NCBI RefSeq assembly: GCF_900188155.1
Contig: NZ_FZOG01000001.1
Span: forward strand, 124,001-188,000
DNA: 64,000 bases
Origin: Pseudomonas segetis
Lineage (GTDB): Bacteria > Pseudomonadota > Gammaproteobacteria > Pseudomonadales > Pseudomonadaceae
Direction: 5' to 3'
Position 1 is the first letter of the stretch, and every line of letters begins with the position of its first letter. This document shows, piece by piece, positions 48,076 to 56,963 of this stretch. The position numbers and the translations under genes are program-made. Below the pieces are notes generated by a model. It had not been told where the DNA came from. It saw only the letters and a list, made by a program, of their open reading frames with translations, and did no database searches.

Positions 48076-49167
48076 ATGTCTGTCACCCGTGAAGTAGTTG
48101 AAGCCACCCTGCGTCAGTACACCGACCCGCACTTGAATCAGGACCCGGTCAGTGCCGGTTGCCTGCGAGAGATCGATATTCAGGGCAGCAGTGTCAATGT
48201 GCGCCTTGAACTGGGCTACGCCGCCGGTTTGTTCAAGAGTGGCTGGGCGCAGGTGCTGGAGATGGCGCTGACCAATCTTGATGGTGTCGAGGCTGCCAAG
48301 GTGCGGATCGACTGCGTGATTGCTGCGCACAAGGCACAAGAACAAGTGCCTGCACTGGCCAATGTTAAGAATATTATCGCGGTTGCCTCGGGCAAAGGCG
48401 GTGTTGGCAAATCGACCACTGCGGCCAACCTGGCCCTGGCCCTGGCCCGTGAAGGCGCCAAGGTGGGTATTCTCGATGCCGACATCTATGGTCCTAGCCA
48501 GGGCATTATGTTCGGCATCGCCGAGGGCACACGGCCACTGGTCAAGGATCAGAAATGGTTCGTGCCGCTTGAGGCCCACGGTGTTGAAGTGATGTCCATG
48601 GCATTTCTGACCGATGAGAATACGCCCGTGGTGTGGCGCGGTCCGATGGTGTCCGGCGCGCTGATCCAGTTGATCACCCAGACCGCCTGGACTGACCTGG
48701 ATTATCTGGTGGTGGATATGCCGCCAGGCACTGGCGATATCCAGCTGACACTGGCGCAGAAAGTCCCGGTCGCCGGTGCCGTGATTGTCACCACGCCGCA
48801 AGATTTGGCGTTGCTGGATGCGAAGAAGGGTGTGGAGATGTTCCGCAAGGTCAATATCCCTGTATTGGGCGTGGTCGAGAACATGGCCGTGCACATCTGC
48901 TCGAACTGCGGTCATGCCGAGCATTTATTCGGTGAAGGCGGCGGTGAGAAGCTGGCCAAGCAGTTTGATGTCGATCTGCTTGCCTCGTTGCCGCTGTCGA
49001 TGGCCATCCGCATGCAGTCAGATGGCGGCAAGCCAACGACCATCGCTGACCCGGAAAGCCAGATAGCCATGATCTATCAGGAAACCGCACGTACCGTTGG
49101 TGCACGAATTGCCCAAAGTGGTGCCAATGCGCAAGCCATGCCAACTATTTCGGTTAGCGACGACTGA
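48076..49167 (+). CDS. apbC: Iron-sulphur cluster carrier ATPase ApbC/Mrp
   Basis: A 363-residue Mrp/NBP35-like P-loop ATPase: N-terminal MIP18-like domain (1-90), deviant Walker A ASGKGGVGKSTTA near 105-117, DADIYGPSQ near 136-144, VVDMPPGTGDIQL near 214-226, and the cluster-binding CxxC in HICSNCGHAEHLF near 274-286. It binds and transfers [4Fe-4S] clusters. The ATG at 48076 is used, with GGGAG 6 bases before it; the frame is open far upstream into the metG leader. Confidence 0.94.
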   Translation: MSVTREVVEATLRQYTDPHLNQDPVSAGCLREIDIQGSSVNVRLELGYAAGLFKSGWAQVLEMALTNLDGVEAAKVRIDCVIAAHKAQEQVPALANVKNIIAVASGKGGVGKSTTAANLALALAREGAKVGILDADIYGPSQGIMFGIAEGTRPLVKDQKWFVPLEAHGVEVMSMAFLTDENTPVVWRGPMVSGALIQLITQTAWTDLDYLVVDMPPGTGDIQLTLAQKVPVAGAVIVTTPQDLALLDAKKGVEMFRKVNIPVLGVVENMAVHICSNCGHAEHLFGEGGGEKLAKQFDVDLLASLPLSMAIRMQSDGGKPTTIADPESQIAMIYQETARTVGARIAQSGANAQAMPTISVSDD

Positions 49168-49230
49168 GGCTCGTCAGCGGCGGTCCCGGTGCACCGGGAT
49201 TGCTGCTGGCTGGTGAGTTTCTGCAGGCAT

Positions 49231-49255
49231 AAAAAAACCCCGCCGAAGCGGGGTT
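49231..49255 (-). terminator. Terminator of the cold-shock gene
   Basis: Stem CCCCGC/GCGGGG (49238-49243 with 49248-49253), preceded on the plus strand by seven As, which read as a T run leftward. It may also catch apbC transcripts. Confidence 0.9.
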
Positions 49256-49273
49256 CTTTATAGGGAGGACAAG

Positions 49274-49483
49274 TTAGATAACTTGTACTTCCTCAGCTTG
49301 CATGCCTTTCTGACCACGAGTGGCCACGAAAGTTACTTGCTGGCCTTCTTTCAGGCTCTTGAAGCCATCGCTCTGGATAGCTTTGAAGTGTACGAACAGG
49401 TCATCACCAGATTGTGGAGTGATGAAGCCGTAACCTTTCTCGTCGTTGAACCACTTAACGGTGCCAGTTTGACGATTAGACAT
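49274..49483 (-). CDS. Cold-shock-family protein
   Basis: A 69-residue single cold-shock domain: [18 protein letters not shown] (RNP1 KGYGFI) and DLFVHFKAI (RNP2). It binds single-stranded RNA or DNA as a chaperone. The ATG at 49483 begins [12 protein letters not shown] with AGGAG upstream on the minus strand. Which Csp paralogue it is, and whether it is cold-induced, cannot be told. Confidence 0.95.
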   Translation of the reverse strand: MSNRQTGTVKWFNDEKGYGFITPQSGDDLFVHFKAIQSDGFKSLKEGQQVTFVATRGQKGMQAEEVQVI

Positions 49484-49808
49484 GTGTAATCTCCTAACAA
49501 AAGTAATATACAGCCCTGGAAAAAACCAGGCCGGGACTGAGTGCAACGAGTACTAGGAGTCGGACGATGTTTGGATCGAAATCTAGGCATCAAGTAGCGA
49601 TTCGCGGTGACACATGCAGCACAGTGGAAGCACCATACTCGTTTTTCACGCTAAGCGCGAATACTGTGTGCACCTTTCTGTTATTTAACGACTGATGGAT
49701 CAGAAATTGCTCAGTTTTTGCACATTCGACGGCAAACTTTGAACCCTACCGCCAGCCCCGGTAAGATGCGCTCACTTTTGTGTCATTACTAACCTCAGGA
49801 CGCCCGCC
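49484..49808. other. Divergent csp / dcd control region
   Basis: No gene is seen. Next to the csp gene a small hairpin CCTGG-A6-CCAGG (49516-49531) lies in what would be the csp leader. Long structured leaders are common for csp messages. The right part should hold the dcd promoter; a GAAGG-like site is absent but CAGGA lies before the dcd ATG. Confidence 0.45.
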
Positions 49809-50375
49809 ATGAGCATCAAATCGGATAAGTGGATTCGCCGCATGGCCCAAGAACAGGGCATGATCGAACCTTTCGTTGAGCGCCAAGTACGTACCGAGGG
49901 CAACGAGCGATTAATCTCGTACGGTGTCTCAAGCTACGGTTACGACGTTCGCTGCGCGGATGAATTCAAGGTTTTCACCAATATCAACTCGGCGACTGTC
50001 GATCCCAAGAACTTTGATGAAAAAAGTTTCGTTGATGTGAAAAGTGATGTTTGCATCATCCCGCCGAACTCATTTGCCCTGGCGCGCACGGTCGAGTTCT
50101 TCCGTATTCCACGCAATGTACTGACCATCTGTCTCGGCAAGAGCACCTATGCGCGCTGCGGCATCATAGTCAACGTCACCCCGCTTGAACCCGAGTGGGA
50201 AGGCCACGTTACACTGGAGTTCTCCAATACCACGACGCTGCCAGCGAAAATCTACGCCAACGAAGGCGTGGCGCAGATGCTTTTCCTGGAGTCGGATGAA
50301 GAGTGCGAAGTGTCTTATAAGGACCGCGGTGGCAAGTATCAGGGCCAACGTGGCGTGACCTTGCCAAAAGCCTGA
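49809..50375 (+). CDS. dcd: dCTP deaminase
   Basis: A 188-residue trimeric deaminase that converts dCTP to dUTP for dTMP synthesis. Family motifs: [20 protein letters not shown] near 38-57, [24 protein letters not shown] near 111-134 with the catalytic Glu in PLEPEWEG, and [11 protein letters not shown] near 151-161. A terminator follows. Confidence 0.96.
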   Translation: MSIKSDKWIRRMAQEQGMIEPFVERQVRTEGNERLISYGVSSYGYDVRCADEFKVFTNINSATVDPKNFDEKSFVDVKSDVCIIPPNSFALARTVEFFRIPRNVLTICLGKSTYARCGIIVNVTPLEPEWEGHVTLEFSNTTTLPAKIYANEGVAQMLFLESDEECEVSYKDRGGKYQGQRGVTLPKA

Positions 50376-50389
50376 TTCCAAAACTTTGG

Positions 50390-50417
50390 AAAAGCCCTGC
50401 AAACTGCGGGGCTTTTT
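50390..50417 (+). terminator. Terminator after dcd
   Basis: AAAAGCCC...GGGCTTTTTT stem-loop with T run, 15 bases after the stop. Confidence 0.8.
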
Positions 50418-50596
50418 TATATCTGCAGAATCTGTTTGAGCAACCGGGTCAGTGTGATGATTGATGTTGCTTCAGCCACGATCGATCCAATAGCTTTCAA
50501 TATGTAACGCTAACGAACTGTCATCGCTCTGCGCTTTCTAAGGTTGTAGGCCCGAATAGCGGTTAGATGTTCATAACCTTAGATTGAGGAGGCTTT

Positions 50597-50824
50597 ATGC
50601 CGGTTTGGCGAATTACCTATAACCACGATGAAAGCGCCGAGAGTCTTGAGTTTGAATCGTCGCAAAAACCCAGCATTGATGAGGCTGTTGAGTTGGTGCT
50701 GCGCATGGCTGAGCAAAACCTCAAGCCCCTGCCTCCCAAAGAGCTGCCCCATGAGGAACAAACGCCTGCAGTGCAACTTCTGGAACGGTACGCGATTACC
50801 GTTACGGGGATCGCGCAGGAGTAG
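50597..50824 (+). CDS. Small hypothetical protein
   Basis: A 75-residue soluble protein (starts MPVWRITYNHDESAESLEF; later VELVLRMAEQNLKPLPPKELP). A very strong ribosome-binding site (GAGGAGG, 5 bases before the ATG) argues that it is translated. It has no signal peptide, membrane helix or known motif that I recognise. It is convergent with the RNA-like element that starts 16 bases after its stop. Confidence 0.65.
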   Translation: MPVWRITYNHDESAESLEFESSQKPSIDEAVELVLRMAEQNLKPLPPKELPHEEQTPAVQLLERYAITVTGIAQE

Positions 50825-50839
50825 GCCTGGTTAATGCCG

Positions 50840-50925
50840 GGCAAAAGAAAAGGCGCCAGAGGCGCCCTAAAAATGATCATGGAGTAAGTCCACTCTCTCT
50901 GAGTGTCCGTCTGTGTCTTTGGTTC
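50840..50925 (-). ncRNA. Candidate small RNA / terminator element, copy A
   Basis: An ~86-base element whose near copy lies at 54135-54221. Read leftward it contains a TGGA/TCCA stem-loop, the shared core TGATCATGGAGTAAGTCCA (plus-strand spelling), then a GGCGCC/GGCGCC stem (50852-50857 with 50861-50866) and TTTTCTTTT, a good rho-independent terminator. No protein gene lies upstream on the minus strand, so a transcript ending here would be a free-standing small RNA from the umuD upstream region. Non-paired positions form G-U only on the minus strand, supporting that direction. Confidence 0.5.
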
Positions 50926-51053
50926 AGTAGATGCCGATAAATGGTCGGTATTTGTCCAGCGTAACGCTGTGCAACTGGTGCCTTGTGCGCAGAGGTGCTG
51001 CCTATACTGGACGGTTCGTCTGAAGTTTTGGCGAAAGCATTAATTAAAATGTA

Positions 51054-51069
51054 CTGTATGCATGACCAG
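51054..51069. promoter_or_regulatory. LexA (SOS) box upstream of umuD
   Basis: CTGTATGCATGACCAG has the CTG-N10-CAG layout with an AT-rich left half, matching the LexA box CTGTATATATATACAG. It lies 18 bases before the umuD ATG at 51088. Confidence 0.8.
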
Positions 51070-51087
51070 TATTTATGGGCTTTCGTC

Positions 51088-51513
51088 ATGTATTTCCAGT
51101 ACCACGGCCTCCAGCTTGTTGGCGGAGCTGAGTTGCCTCTTTATTCCTTTCATGTGCCTGCCGGATTCCCGTCACCGGCGCAGGATCATATCGAGCGCGA
51201 AATTTCTCTGGATGAGTTGCTTGGGCTACGTCTGCCGCAAACCTTTCTGGTGCGAGTCGCGGGCGACAGCATGATCGGTGCCGGAATCTTTGATGGCGAT
51301 TTGGGTGTGGTTGACCGCGCAATCGAAGCCAAGGCCGGCGATATAGTGATTGCTGCGCTGAATAACGAGCCGTTGGTAAAACGCCTGCACAAAGAACATG
51401 GTGGCTATGTGCTCAGGTCGGAAAATCCGGCCTATGCGCCACGTCCAGTACTGGCTGGCGATGAGTTCAGCGTTTGGGGCGTCATGCGCTACAGCGTGCG
51501 CCACCATGTCTGA
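51088..51513 (+). CDS. umuD: UmuD-like translesion polymerase accessory protein
   Basis: A 141-residue S24 LexA-like protein. Self-cleavage site Ala25-Gly26 (PAGFPSPAQDH), catalytic Ser61 in AGDSMIGAGI and Lys98 in EPLVKRLH are all present. After RecA-stimulated cleavage UmuD' joins UmuC as DNA polymerase V. The ATG at 51088 gives the normal length; the frame is open to 50983 through the LexA box. It overlaps umuC by 8 bases, the usual coupling. Confidence 0.92.
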   Translation: MYFQYHGLQLVGGAELPLYSFHVPAGFPSPAQDHIEREISLDELLGLRLPQTFLVRVAGDSMIGAGIFDGDLGVVDRAIEAKAGDIVIAALNNEPLVKRLHKEHGGYVLRSENPAYAPRPVLAGDEFSVWGVMRYSVRHHV

Positions 51514-52780
51514 ACAGGGCAAGGTGTATGCCCTGGTTGACTGCAACTCGTTCTACGCCAGTTGTGAACGTGTCTTTCGGCCTGATCTGGCCAGGGTGCC
51601 GATAGTGGTGTTGAGCAATAACGATGGATGCGTTATTGCTCGCAGCGCCGACGCCAAGCCTTTTGTGAAAATGGGCGAGCCTTATTTCCAGGTAAAGGAA
51701 CGTCTCAGGCAGAAGGGTATCCTCGCGTTCTCCAGTAATTACGCTTTATACGGTGATATGAGCCAGAGGGTGATGGCGACTATTGAGGGCTTGGTTCCGG
51801 CTGTTGAGGTGTATTCAATCGATGAAGCCTTTGCTGATCTAACCGGTATGAAGCCGCCATTTGAGCCGTTGGGGCAGCAAATCCGCGCGAGGGTGCAGCT
51901 TTATACGGGCTTGCCAGTCGGCGTGGGTATTGCCGGTACTCGTACCCTGGCCAAATTGGCCAACCATGCTGCCAAGCGCTGGCAGCGCCAGACCGATGGC
52001 GTCGTCGATATCACTGATCCGCTGCGGCGCGACAAGCTGCTCAAGGCCTGTGACGTCAGTGATGTATGGGGTGTAGGCCGAAACATGACTCAGCACCTGA
52101 CCCGCATGGGGATCAAGACCGCCTGGGACCTGGCCCAGGCGGATCCCTGGATGCTGCGTAAGCGCTTCAGCGTTGTCATCGAGAAAACCGCGCGGGAGCT
52201 ACGCGGCACGTCCTGTCTAAAATTCGAAGAGTTGGCTGTGGCCAAGCAGGAAATTTGTTGCAGTCGAATGTTTGGCTATCGCTTGAAAAAAATCGAACCC
52301 ATTCGTGAGGCTGTGGCTACATATGTCGCGCGTGCCTGTGAAAGGCTGCGTGCCCAGGGCTCCTTGTGCAAAAAGGTCAGGGTGAGTCTGCGCACTGGCA
52401 TGTTCAATCCTGACGAGCCGAAATTCGCCAAAGGTGTGGTTTGCGAGTTGCCTTACCCGACTGACGATACGCGGTTGATAACCAAGGTTGCGATGGCTGG
52501 CTTGGAGAATGCCTTTAGTCCGGGTTATGCCTTCAGCAAGGCCGAAGTGCTGTTGCTTGAGCTGTGCCAGCGTGGAGAGTTTACTGACGATATGTTCACA
52601 GGCGCCCAGGCCGCCTCAAGCGATAAAGTCATGCAGGTTCTGGACTCAATTAATGCCAAGTGGGGCAAAGGCACGGTACGCCCTTGCGGTGTGCCGGCAA
52701 TGCCGGAGTGGGGCATGCGCCGCGAGTTGATGAGCCCGGGCTATACAACCCGGCTTGATCAACTGTGGCGCGTCAAGTAG
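51506..52780 (+). CDS. umuC: UmuC, translesion DNA polymerase V catalytic subunit
   Basis: A 424-residue Y-family polymerase. Metal-binding residues: Asp12 in ALVDCNSFYASCERVF and Asp106-Glu107 in YSIDEAFADL. Thumb helix-hairpin-helix DVWGVGRNMTQHLTRMGI near 188-205 and a C-terminal little-finger domain follow. It copies past DNA lesions with low fidelity. SOS control is expected from the LexA box before umuD. Plasmid and genomic-island homologues are called rulB/mucB. Confidence 0.94.
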   Translation: MSEQGKVYALVDCNSFYASCERVFRPDLARVPIVVLSNNDGCVIARSADAKPFVKMGEPYFQVKERLRQKGILAFSSNYALYGDMSQRVMATIEGLVPAVEVYSIDEAFADLTGMKPPFEPLGQQIRARVQLYTGLPVGVGIAGTRTLAKLANHAAKRWQRQTDGVVDITDPLRRDKLLKACDVSDVWGVGRNMTQHLTRMGIKTAWDLAQADPWMLRKRFSVVIEKTARELRGTSCLKFEELAVAKQEICCSRMFGYRLKKIEPIREAVATYVARACERLRAQGSLCKKVRVSLRTGMFNPDEPKFAKGVVCELPYPTDDTRLITKVAMAGLENAFSPGYAFSKAEVLLLELCQRGEFTDDMFTGAQAASSDKVMQVLDSINAKWGKGTVRPCGVPAMPEWGMRRELMSPGYTTRLDQLWRVK

Positions 52781-52798
52781 CTCCACTGTGGTGCATGG

Positions 52799-53911
52799 TT
52801 ATTGCGTGTCTTGGGTCACGCTTTCAGTTTGCACCGCAGGCGTTTGCCCGGCATCGACCCATTGCCAGAACAGCTTGTAGCCAACGGCCAACACGACAGG
52901 GCCGATGAACAAACCAATAATGCCCCCCGCCAGCATGCCGCCCAGGGCGCCGATAAGAATTACCGGCATGGGGACGTCAACGCCACGGCCCAAGAGTATC
53001 GGCTTGAGGATGTTGTCCAGCAAGCCGCCGATAAAGGTGTAGATGGCGAATATAATGGTGGCCAACGTGGCGCCTTCAGTGAAGAACACAAAGGCGATCA
53101 CCGGGATAGTGACCAACGGCAGGGGCAACTGCATGATGCCCAGCAGCAATACCACCATCGCCAGCAGGCCCGCCCCCGGAATACCCATCACGATAAAGCC
53201 GATGCCAATCACCACCATCTGGATAAAGGCAATGCCGATTACACCTTGGGCAACGGCGCGAATAGTCGCGACGCACAGGGTAATAAAGCTATGGCTGCGG
53301 TCTGTGCCGATGATGCGGTCAGAAATGCGAATGGCGCTCCTGTGGCCTGTTTCGCCATAAGCGATGATCACGCCGGCAATGATCAGTGAGGCGATAAAGA
53401 TCAAAAAGCCAACACTGACACCGGCGATCTTGCTCAGCAGGCCAAGGGAAACCCCTTTCAGGTGTGGCGCCACCGTCTGCAGCACGCCGGTTAAGTCAGA
53501 GGCTGCATTTGTCCAGAAACCGTAGAGTGGCCCACCTATTACCGGCCAGCTTTCAACGACGGCGGGTGGCGGCGGAATATGCACGCTGCCACTTTTGACC
53601 GTCTCGATTGCAACGTGGACGGATTCAGTAAGTGAACTGCCGAGGAAATACACCGGGATCAGCAACACTGCAATTGCCAGTGCCACGAGTAATGACGCCG
53701 CATGGCCGCTGCGGCTGGTCAGGCGTGATTTGACCATGCCATGCAATGGGTAAAGGGTAACGGCCAGTATCAATGCCCAGAGCATCATGCTCAGGAATGG
53801 GTGAAAAACCTGATAGCAGCCATAAACCAGGGCCGCTATCAGCGCGGCGCGAATAAAGGTATCGAGCAGGGTGCGCGAAAACTGCAGCTCGGGAGGCGAG
53901 GTAGGCGACAT
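52799..53911 (-). CDS. AI-2E/PerM-family permease
   Basis: A 370-residue inner-membrane protein with about eight helices in the AI-2E transporter (PerM/YdiK) pattern: MLWALILAVTLYPLHGMV near 39-56, a soluble loop, then GIPGAGLLAMVVLLLGIMQLPLP and IFTFIGGLLDNILKPILLGRGVDVP near 282-306. Members export autoinducer-2 or act as Na+/H+ antiporters; the role here is unknown. Convergent with umuC, 18 bases between stops. Confidence 0.85.
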   Translation of the reverse strand: MSPTSPPELQFSRTLLDTFIRAALIAALVYGCYQVFHPFLSMMLWALILAVTLYPLHGMVKSRLTSRSGHAASLLVALAIAVLLIPVYFLGSSLTESVHVAIETVKSGSVHIPPPPAVVESWPVIGGPLYGFWTNAASDLTGVLQTVAPHLKGVSLGLLSKIAGVSVGFLIFIASLIIAGVIIAYGETGHRSAIRISDRIIGTDRSHSFITLCVATIRAVAQGVIGIAFIQMVVIGIGFIVMGIPGAGLLAMVVLLLGIMQLPLPLVTIPVIAFVFFTEGATLATIIFAIYTFIGGLLDNILKPILLGRGVDVPMPVILIGALGGMLAGGIIGLFIGPVVLAVGYKLFWQWVDAGQTPAVQTESVTQDTQ

Positions 53912-54134
53912 TTGAGTTCCTTTCTGAATGGCTGGGCGTGAGGTCTAACCCGTGTTTAGCTACAGCATAGCCGCTTGCCAGAGATGCTATGAGACACAAG
54001 AGGGCTGCATGTCCGCGGCTGATTTGGCTAAGTAGATTAGATTGGCGACTGTGGGTCGATAGTCACAGCCAATAGAAAAATCAGGCTTTGTCATCGCCCA
54101 TTGCCTGGTTTGCCGGCGGGGCACCTAAATTTCA
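53912..54134. other. Spacer between permease and RNA-like element
   Basis: No gene is seen. It contains the permease promoter region and an imperfect inverted repeat (GACTGTG ... CACAGCC, about 54047-54070). Together with copy B of the RNA-like element it fills the 332 bases between the two genes. Confidence 0.4.
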
Positions 54135-54221
54135 GGCAAAAGAAAGGGCACCAAAGGGCGCCCTAAACGATGATCATGGAGTAAGTCCATTAACTCAGAG
54201 TGCTACTTGAGCAATTGGTTC
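54135..54221 (-). ncRNA. Candidate small RNA / 3'-UTR terminator element, copy B
   Basis: An ~87-base element nearly matching 50840-50925 in order and sequence. Leftward, it starts 22 bases after the acylase stop codon, has ATGGA/TCCAT and a GC-rich stem (54145-54152 with 54157-54164) ending in TTTCTTTT. The one mismatch in the stem is A-C on the plus strand and a G-U pair on the minus strand. It is at least the acylase terminator, and may be released as a 3'-UTR small RNA. Confidence 0.5.
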
Positions 54222-54243
54222 CATGATTGTTGGTAAATCTGGG

Positions 54244-56766
54244 TTATTTGCCGGGCGTGAGCAGCAAGCGCTTGTTGCCGTAGACCTTATCGATATTTTG
54301 CGACTTGAACGGAAAGCTCATGTATTGGCCCTTGAGCCATGCATCAATGCCATCGGCGTAGTGGTCACTGGCTGGATTGCCTGATTGCCCGGAACTGTTA
54401 ACCCCGTAGAAAGGTTCGTCCAGGCCAAAGTCGACGGCAATGCGCATGGCTGGAATCAACCAGGTATCGAAGTCCTGTCCCCAGTGGTAAGCCGAGACAT
54501 TCAGGGTGCTGTGGTCGCCACCGGCAGGGTATGGGCCGCGATCAAGGTAGCTGCCGATGGTACTTAAGCTGGCGCGTTGGCTGGCGCTGAGCATGGGCGC
54601 CGCTTTGCTGCTGTCGCTGATCCAGTTGTAGCTGTGCAGCTTGCCCCACTGCCAGCCTGCCGGATCGCTGCCGAGCTTGGCTTGTGTGAAGCTGGCGGCG
54701 GCGCTCAGGCTGCGTGCCAGGATCATGGCCTTGGTTTCTTTCTGCGGGGTGTTGATATCGTCCCAGAACGGGCTGTCATCACGGCCGAGCAGATGGTCCG
54801 CCTGGGCGGAGTAGGAGATGCCGGCGGTTTCGACCAGCGCCTTCCATGCCGCGCTGGTATCGGGACCCAGCTCATCGAGGAATGTCTGCCGTGCGCTTTC
54901 ATGCAAAAACGCACTGTACAGCGCTGCGTCAGCCGAATTGGCCGCGAGCTTGCCATCGAAGGCCATCAGCCGTTTCAGCGTATTGCGTGCATTGGCGGCA
55001 TCGGCTGGCGGCATTGCCTTGATTGCTTGCGCAAGCTGCTCGGCCATGCCTGGAGCCTCGAACATGCTTTGCAGCTTGCCGGCAAACAGGGTGGTCTGGT
55101 CGTACTGCATGGCTTTGGTGCTGCGCAGGTCTTGCTTGCCGCTGTTGAGCAACTGGGCGATTCGCTCGGCGCGCTCAGGGTAATGCCAGGAGTTGGACAG
55201 CTGCATGCCGTAGCCGCGCGGTACGGTGCGATTGTTGGCGGTTGCGATCCAGCCTTGCTGCGGATCTTGATCATAGGGATGGAGCATCGGTTCTGCATAG
55301 CCGTCCCAGTCGTACTCGCTGCTCCAGCCGGGGGAGGGCATCAGGCCAACACCGGCGCGCCGATTAGGGAAACGACCAGTGACTTGCCAGCCGATATGCT
55401 CGGCATCGGCAAAAACAATGTTCAGCGGTATTGCACGGATTTCACGGGTGGCGGTCGATGCTTGTTCGGCCGACTGCGCACGGGACAGGTCAAAAAAGGC
55501 ATCGAGGCTCTGGTCGGACTCCAATTGTGCGGTTTGCAAGGCCAGCCCGTAGCCACTGCTGATCTGTATCGGTTGCAGCGGGTGCTTGCGTTCACCCAAT
55601 ACCGAGTTCAGCAGCGGGCCGTGGCGAGTTTCAAAAATCGTTTCGCGTACGGGGCTCTGGCCCTTGATGAAAAAGGTCTCCTGGCGCTGCTTGGCAGGCT
55701 GCCACTTACCTTCGGCGAGGTAGTAGAGCTGGCCGTTCTGGCGCTTGATTTTCTCCAGGAATATATCTTGGTTGTCGCCCATGACCATGGTCATGCCCCA
55801 TGCGACTTTGCCGTTGAAGCCTGCAACCACCGCAGGCACGCCTGCGATTGAGACACCCGCCACCTGGTATTTCGGCGCGCGGATTTGCACGAAGCTCCAC
55901 ATTGACGGCAATGACAATGGCAAGTGGGTGTCATTGGCCAGCAAACTCTTTGCGCTGCGGGTCTTTTGCGGGCTTACTGCCCAGTTGTTGGAAGCGGCAA
56001 CACTGAGCAAACGGGTGTCTGCCACTTGTTGAATGGCTGAGTCGATGGCGGTTAATTCGCTGATCTGACCGCTGAGGCTCAAGCCCTTGAGCTTGTCGGC
56101 TTCGGCAAAGGGCAGGGGTTCGTCCGGGTAAGTCGGCAGCAGCCAGGCGAGGTTTTCGTTGCCGACTTTTTGCGCCATGACCAATGCGGCGATTTCTTCT
56201 TGCAGGTTGACCGACAACCCGAAGTTGATCAGGCTGAACAGCAGCGCCGAGTCTTCAGCTTTCCAGTACGCGGGGCGGTAGCCAGATTCGGCGAGGTCCA
56301 TCGGCAACTTGTCACGGAAGCGAAACATATAGGCGTTCACCCCGCGTGCATACACCTCGAAAATCTTCTTCAGGCGTGGCGATGCTCCCTTGTACAGCTG
56401 CTCGGCACTTTGCCTGAGGTTGGCTGCACGCATCAGCCGGTCGACCTCCAGCGCGCCGGGGCCAACCATTTCCGACAAGCGACCTTCCGCGAGCAAACGC
56501 ATGCCGACCATCTGGCTGAGGCGGTCACCGGCATGCACATAGCCAAGGGTGAAAATGGCGTCATGCAGGGTGCTGGTTTCAATCAGCGGCATGCCCAGGG
56601 CATTGCGCCTGACGACCGCTCCCTTGGCCAAACCTTTAACCGCGACTATGCCTTGTTCCGGAGGCACGCTATCAGCGTAGCGACTGCTTAGAAACGATTG
56701 GCAACCGCTGAGCGCGAGCACGGCACTGATCAATATGGCTGTTGGACGAAACACACGCGATTGCAT
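54244..56766 (-). CDS. Penicillin-acylase-family Ntn hydrolase lipoprotein (AHL-acylase-like)
   Basis: An 840-residue protein of the penicillin amidase family. It starts with a lipoprotein signal, lipobox LSGC (C22). The pro-peptide should be cut before Ser259 (AA|SNNWAV), freeing the catalytic N-terminal Ser; ANDTHL (277-282) and later [14 protein letters not shown] are family motifs. Substrates in the family include penicillins and acyl-homoserine lactones. Length and motifs recall QuiP of P. aeruginosa, so quorum-signal hydrolysis is possible but unproven. Envelope-anchored. Confidence 0.85.
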   Translation of the reverse strand: MQSRVFRPTAILISAVLALSGCQSFLSSRYADSVPPEQGIVAVKGLAKGAVVRRNALGMPLIETSTLHDAIFTLGYVHAGDRLSQMVGMRLLAEGRLSEMVGPGALEVDRLMRAANLRQSAEQLYKGASPRLKKIFEVYARGVNAYMFRFRDKLPMDLAESGYRPAYWKAEDSALLFSLINFGLSVNLQEEIAALVMAQKVGNENLAWLLPTYPDEPLPFAEADKLKGLSLSGQISELTAIDSAIQQVADTRLLSVAASNNWAVSPQKTRSAKSLLANDTHLPLSLPSMWSFVQIRAPKYQVAGVSIAGVPAVVAGFNGKVAWGMTMVMGDNQDIFLEKIKRQNGQLYYLAEGKWQPAKQRQETFFIKGQSPVRETIFETRHGPLLNSVLGERKHPLQPIQISSGYGLALQTAQLESDQSLDAFFDLSRAQSAEQASTATREIRAIPLNIVFADAEHIGWQVTGRFPNRRAGVGLMPSPGWSSEYDWDGYAEPMLHPYDQDPQQGWIATANNRTVPRGYGMQLSNSWHYPERAERIAQLLNSGKQDLRSTKAMQYDQTTLFAGKLQSMFEAPGMAEQLAQAIKAMPPADAANARNTLKRLMAFDGKLAANSADAALYSAFLHESARQTFLDELGPDTSAAWKALVETAGISYSAQADHLLGRDDSPFWDDINTPQKETKAMILARSLSAAASFTQAKLGSDPAGWQWGKLHSYNWISDSSKAAPMLSASQRASLSTIGSYLDRGPYPAGGDHSTLNVSAYHWGQDFDTWLIPAMRIAVDFGLDEPFYGVNSSGQSGNPASDHYADGIDAWLKGQYMSFPFKSQNIDKVYGNKRLLLTPGK

Positions 56767-56963
56767 GCAGCAAACTCCTGACGGGTGGAGCGGGTCGATG
56801 ATTCATTCAGCAAAGCCTAGCAGGCTGGAGGCCAGGGTTGCGGGCTGTTTGAGCTGTTTGGTTGGCGCTGCGTAAGTTAGTCAGCGGCGCATTAACTGGC
56901 AAGCGCTGGATTGATATTTTCGGCAGGCATTTAGCCACGATCCAGCAGCATGCCTTGTTGCTA

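Noticed and set aside
50825..51087. Idea that the two RNA-like elements are transposon ends
   Set aside because: They are direct, not inverted, differ at several positions, show no target-site duplication and no transposase lies between them; an RNA or terminator explanation fits better.
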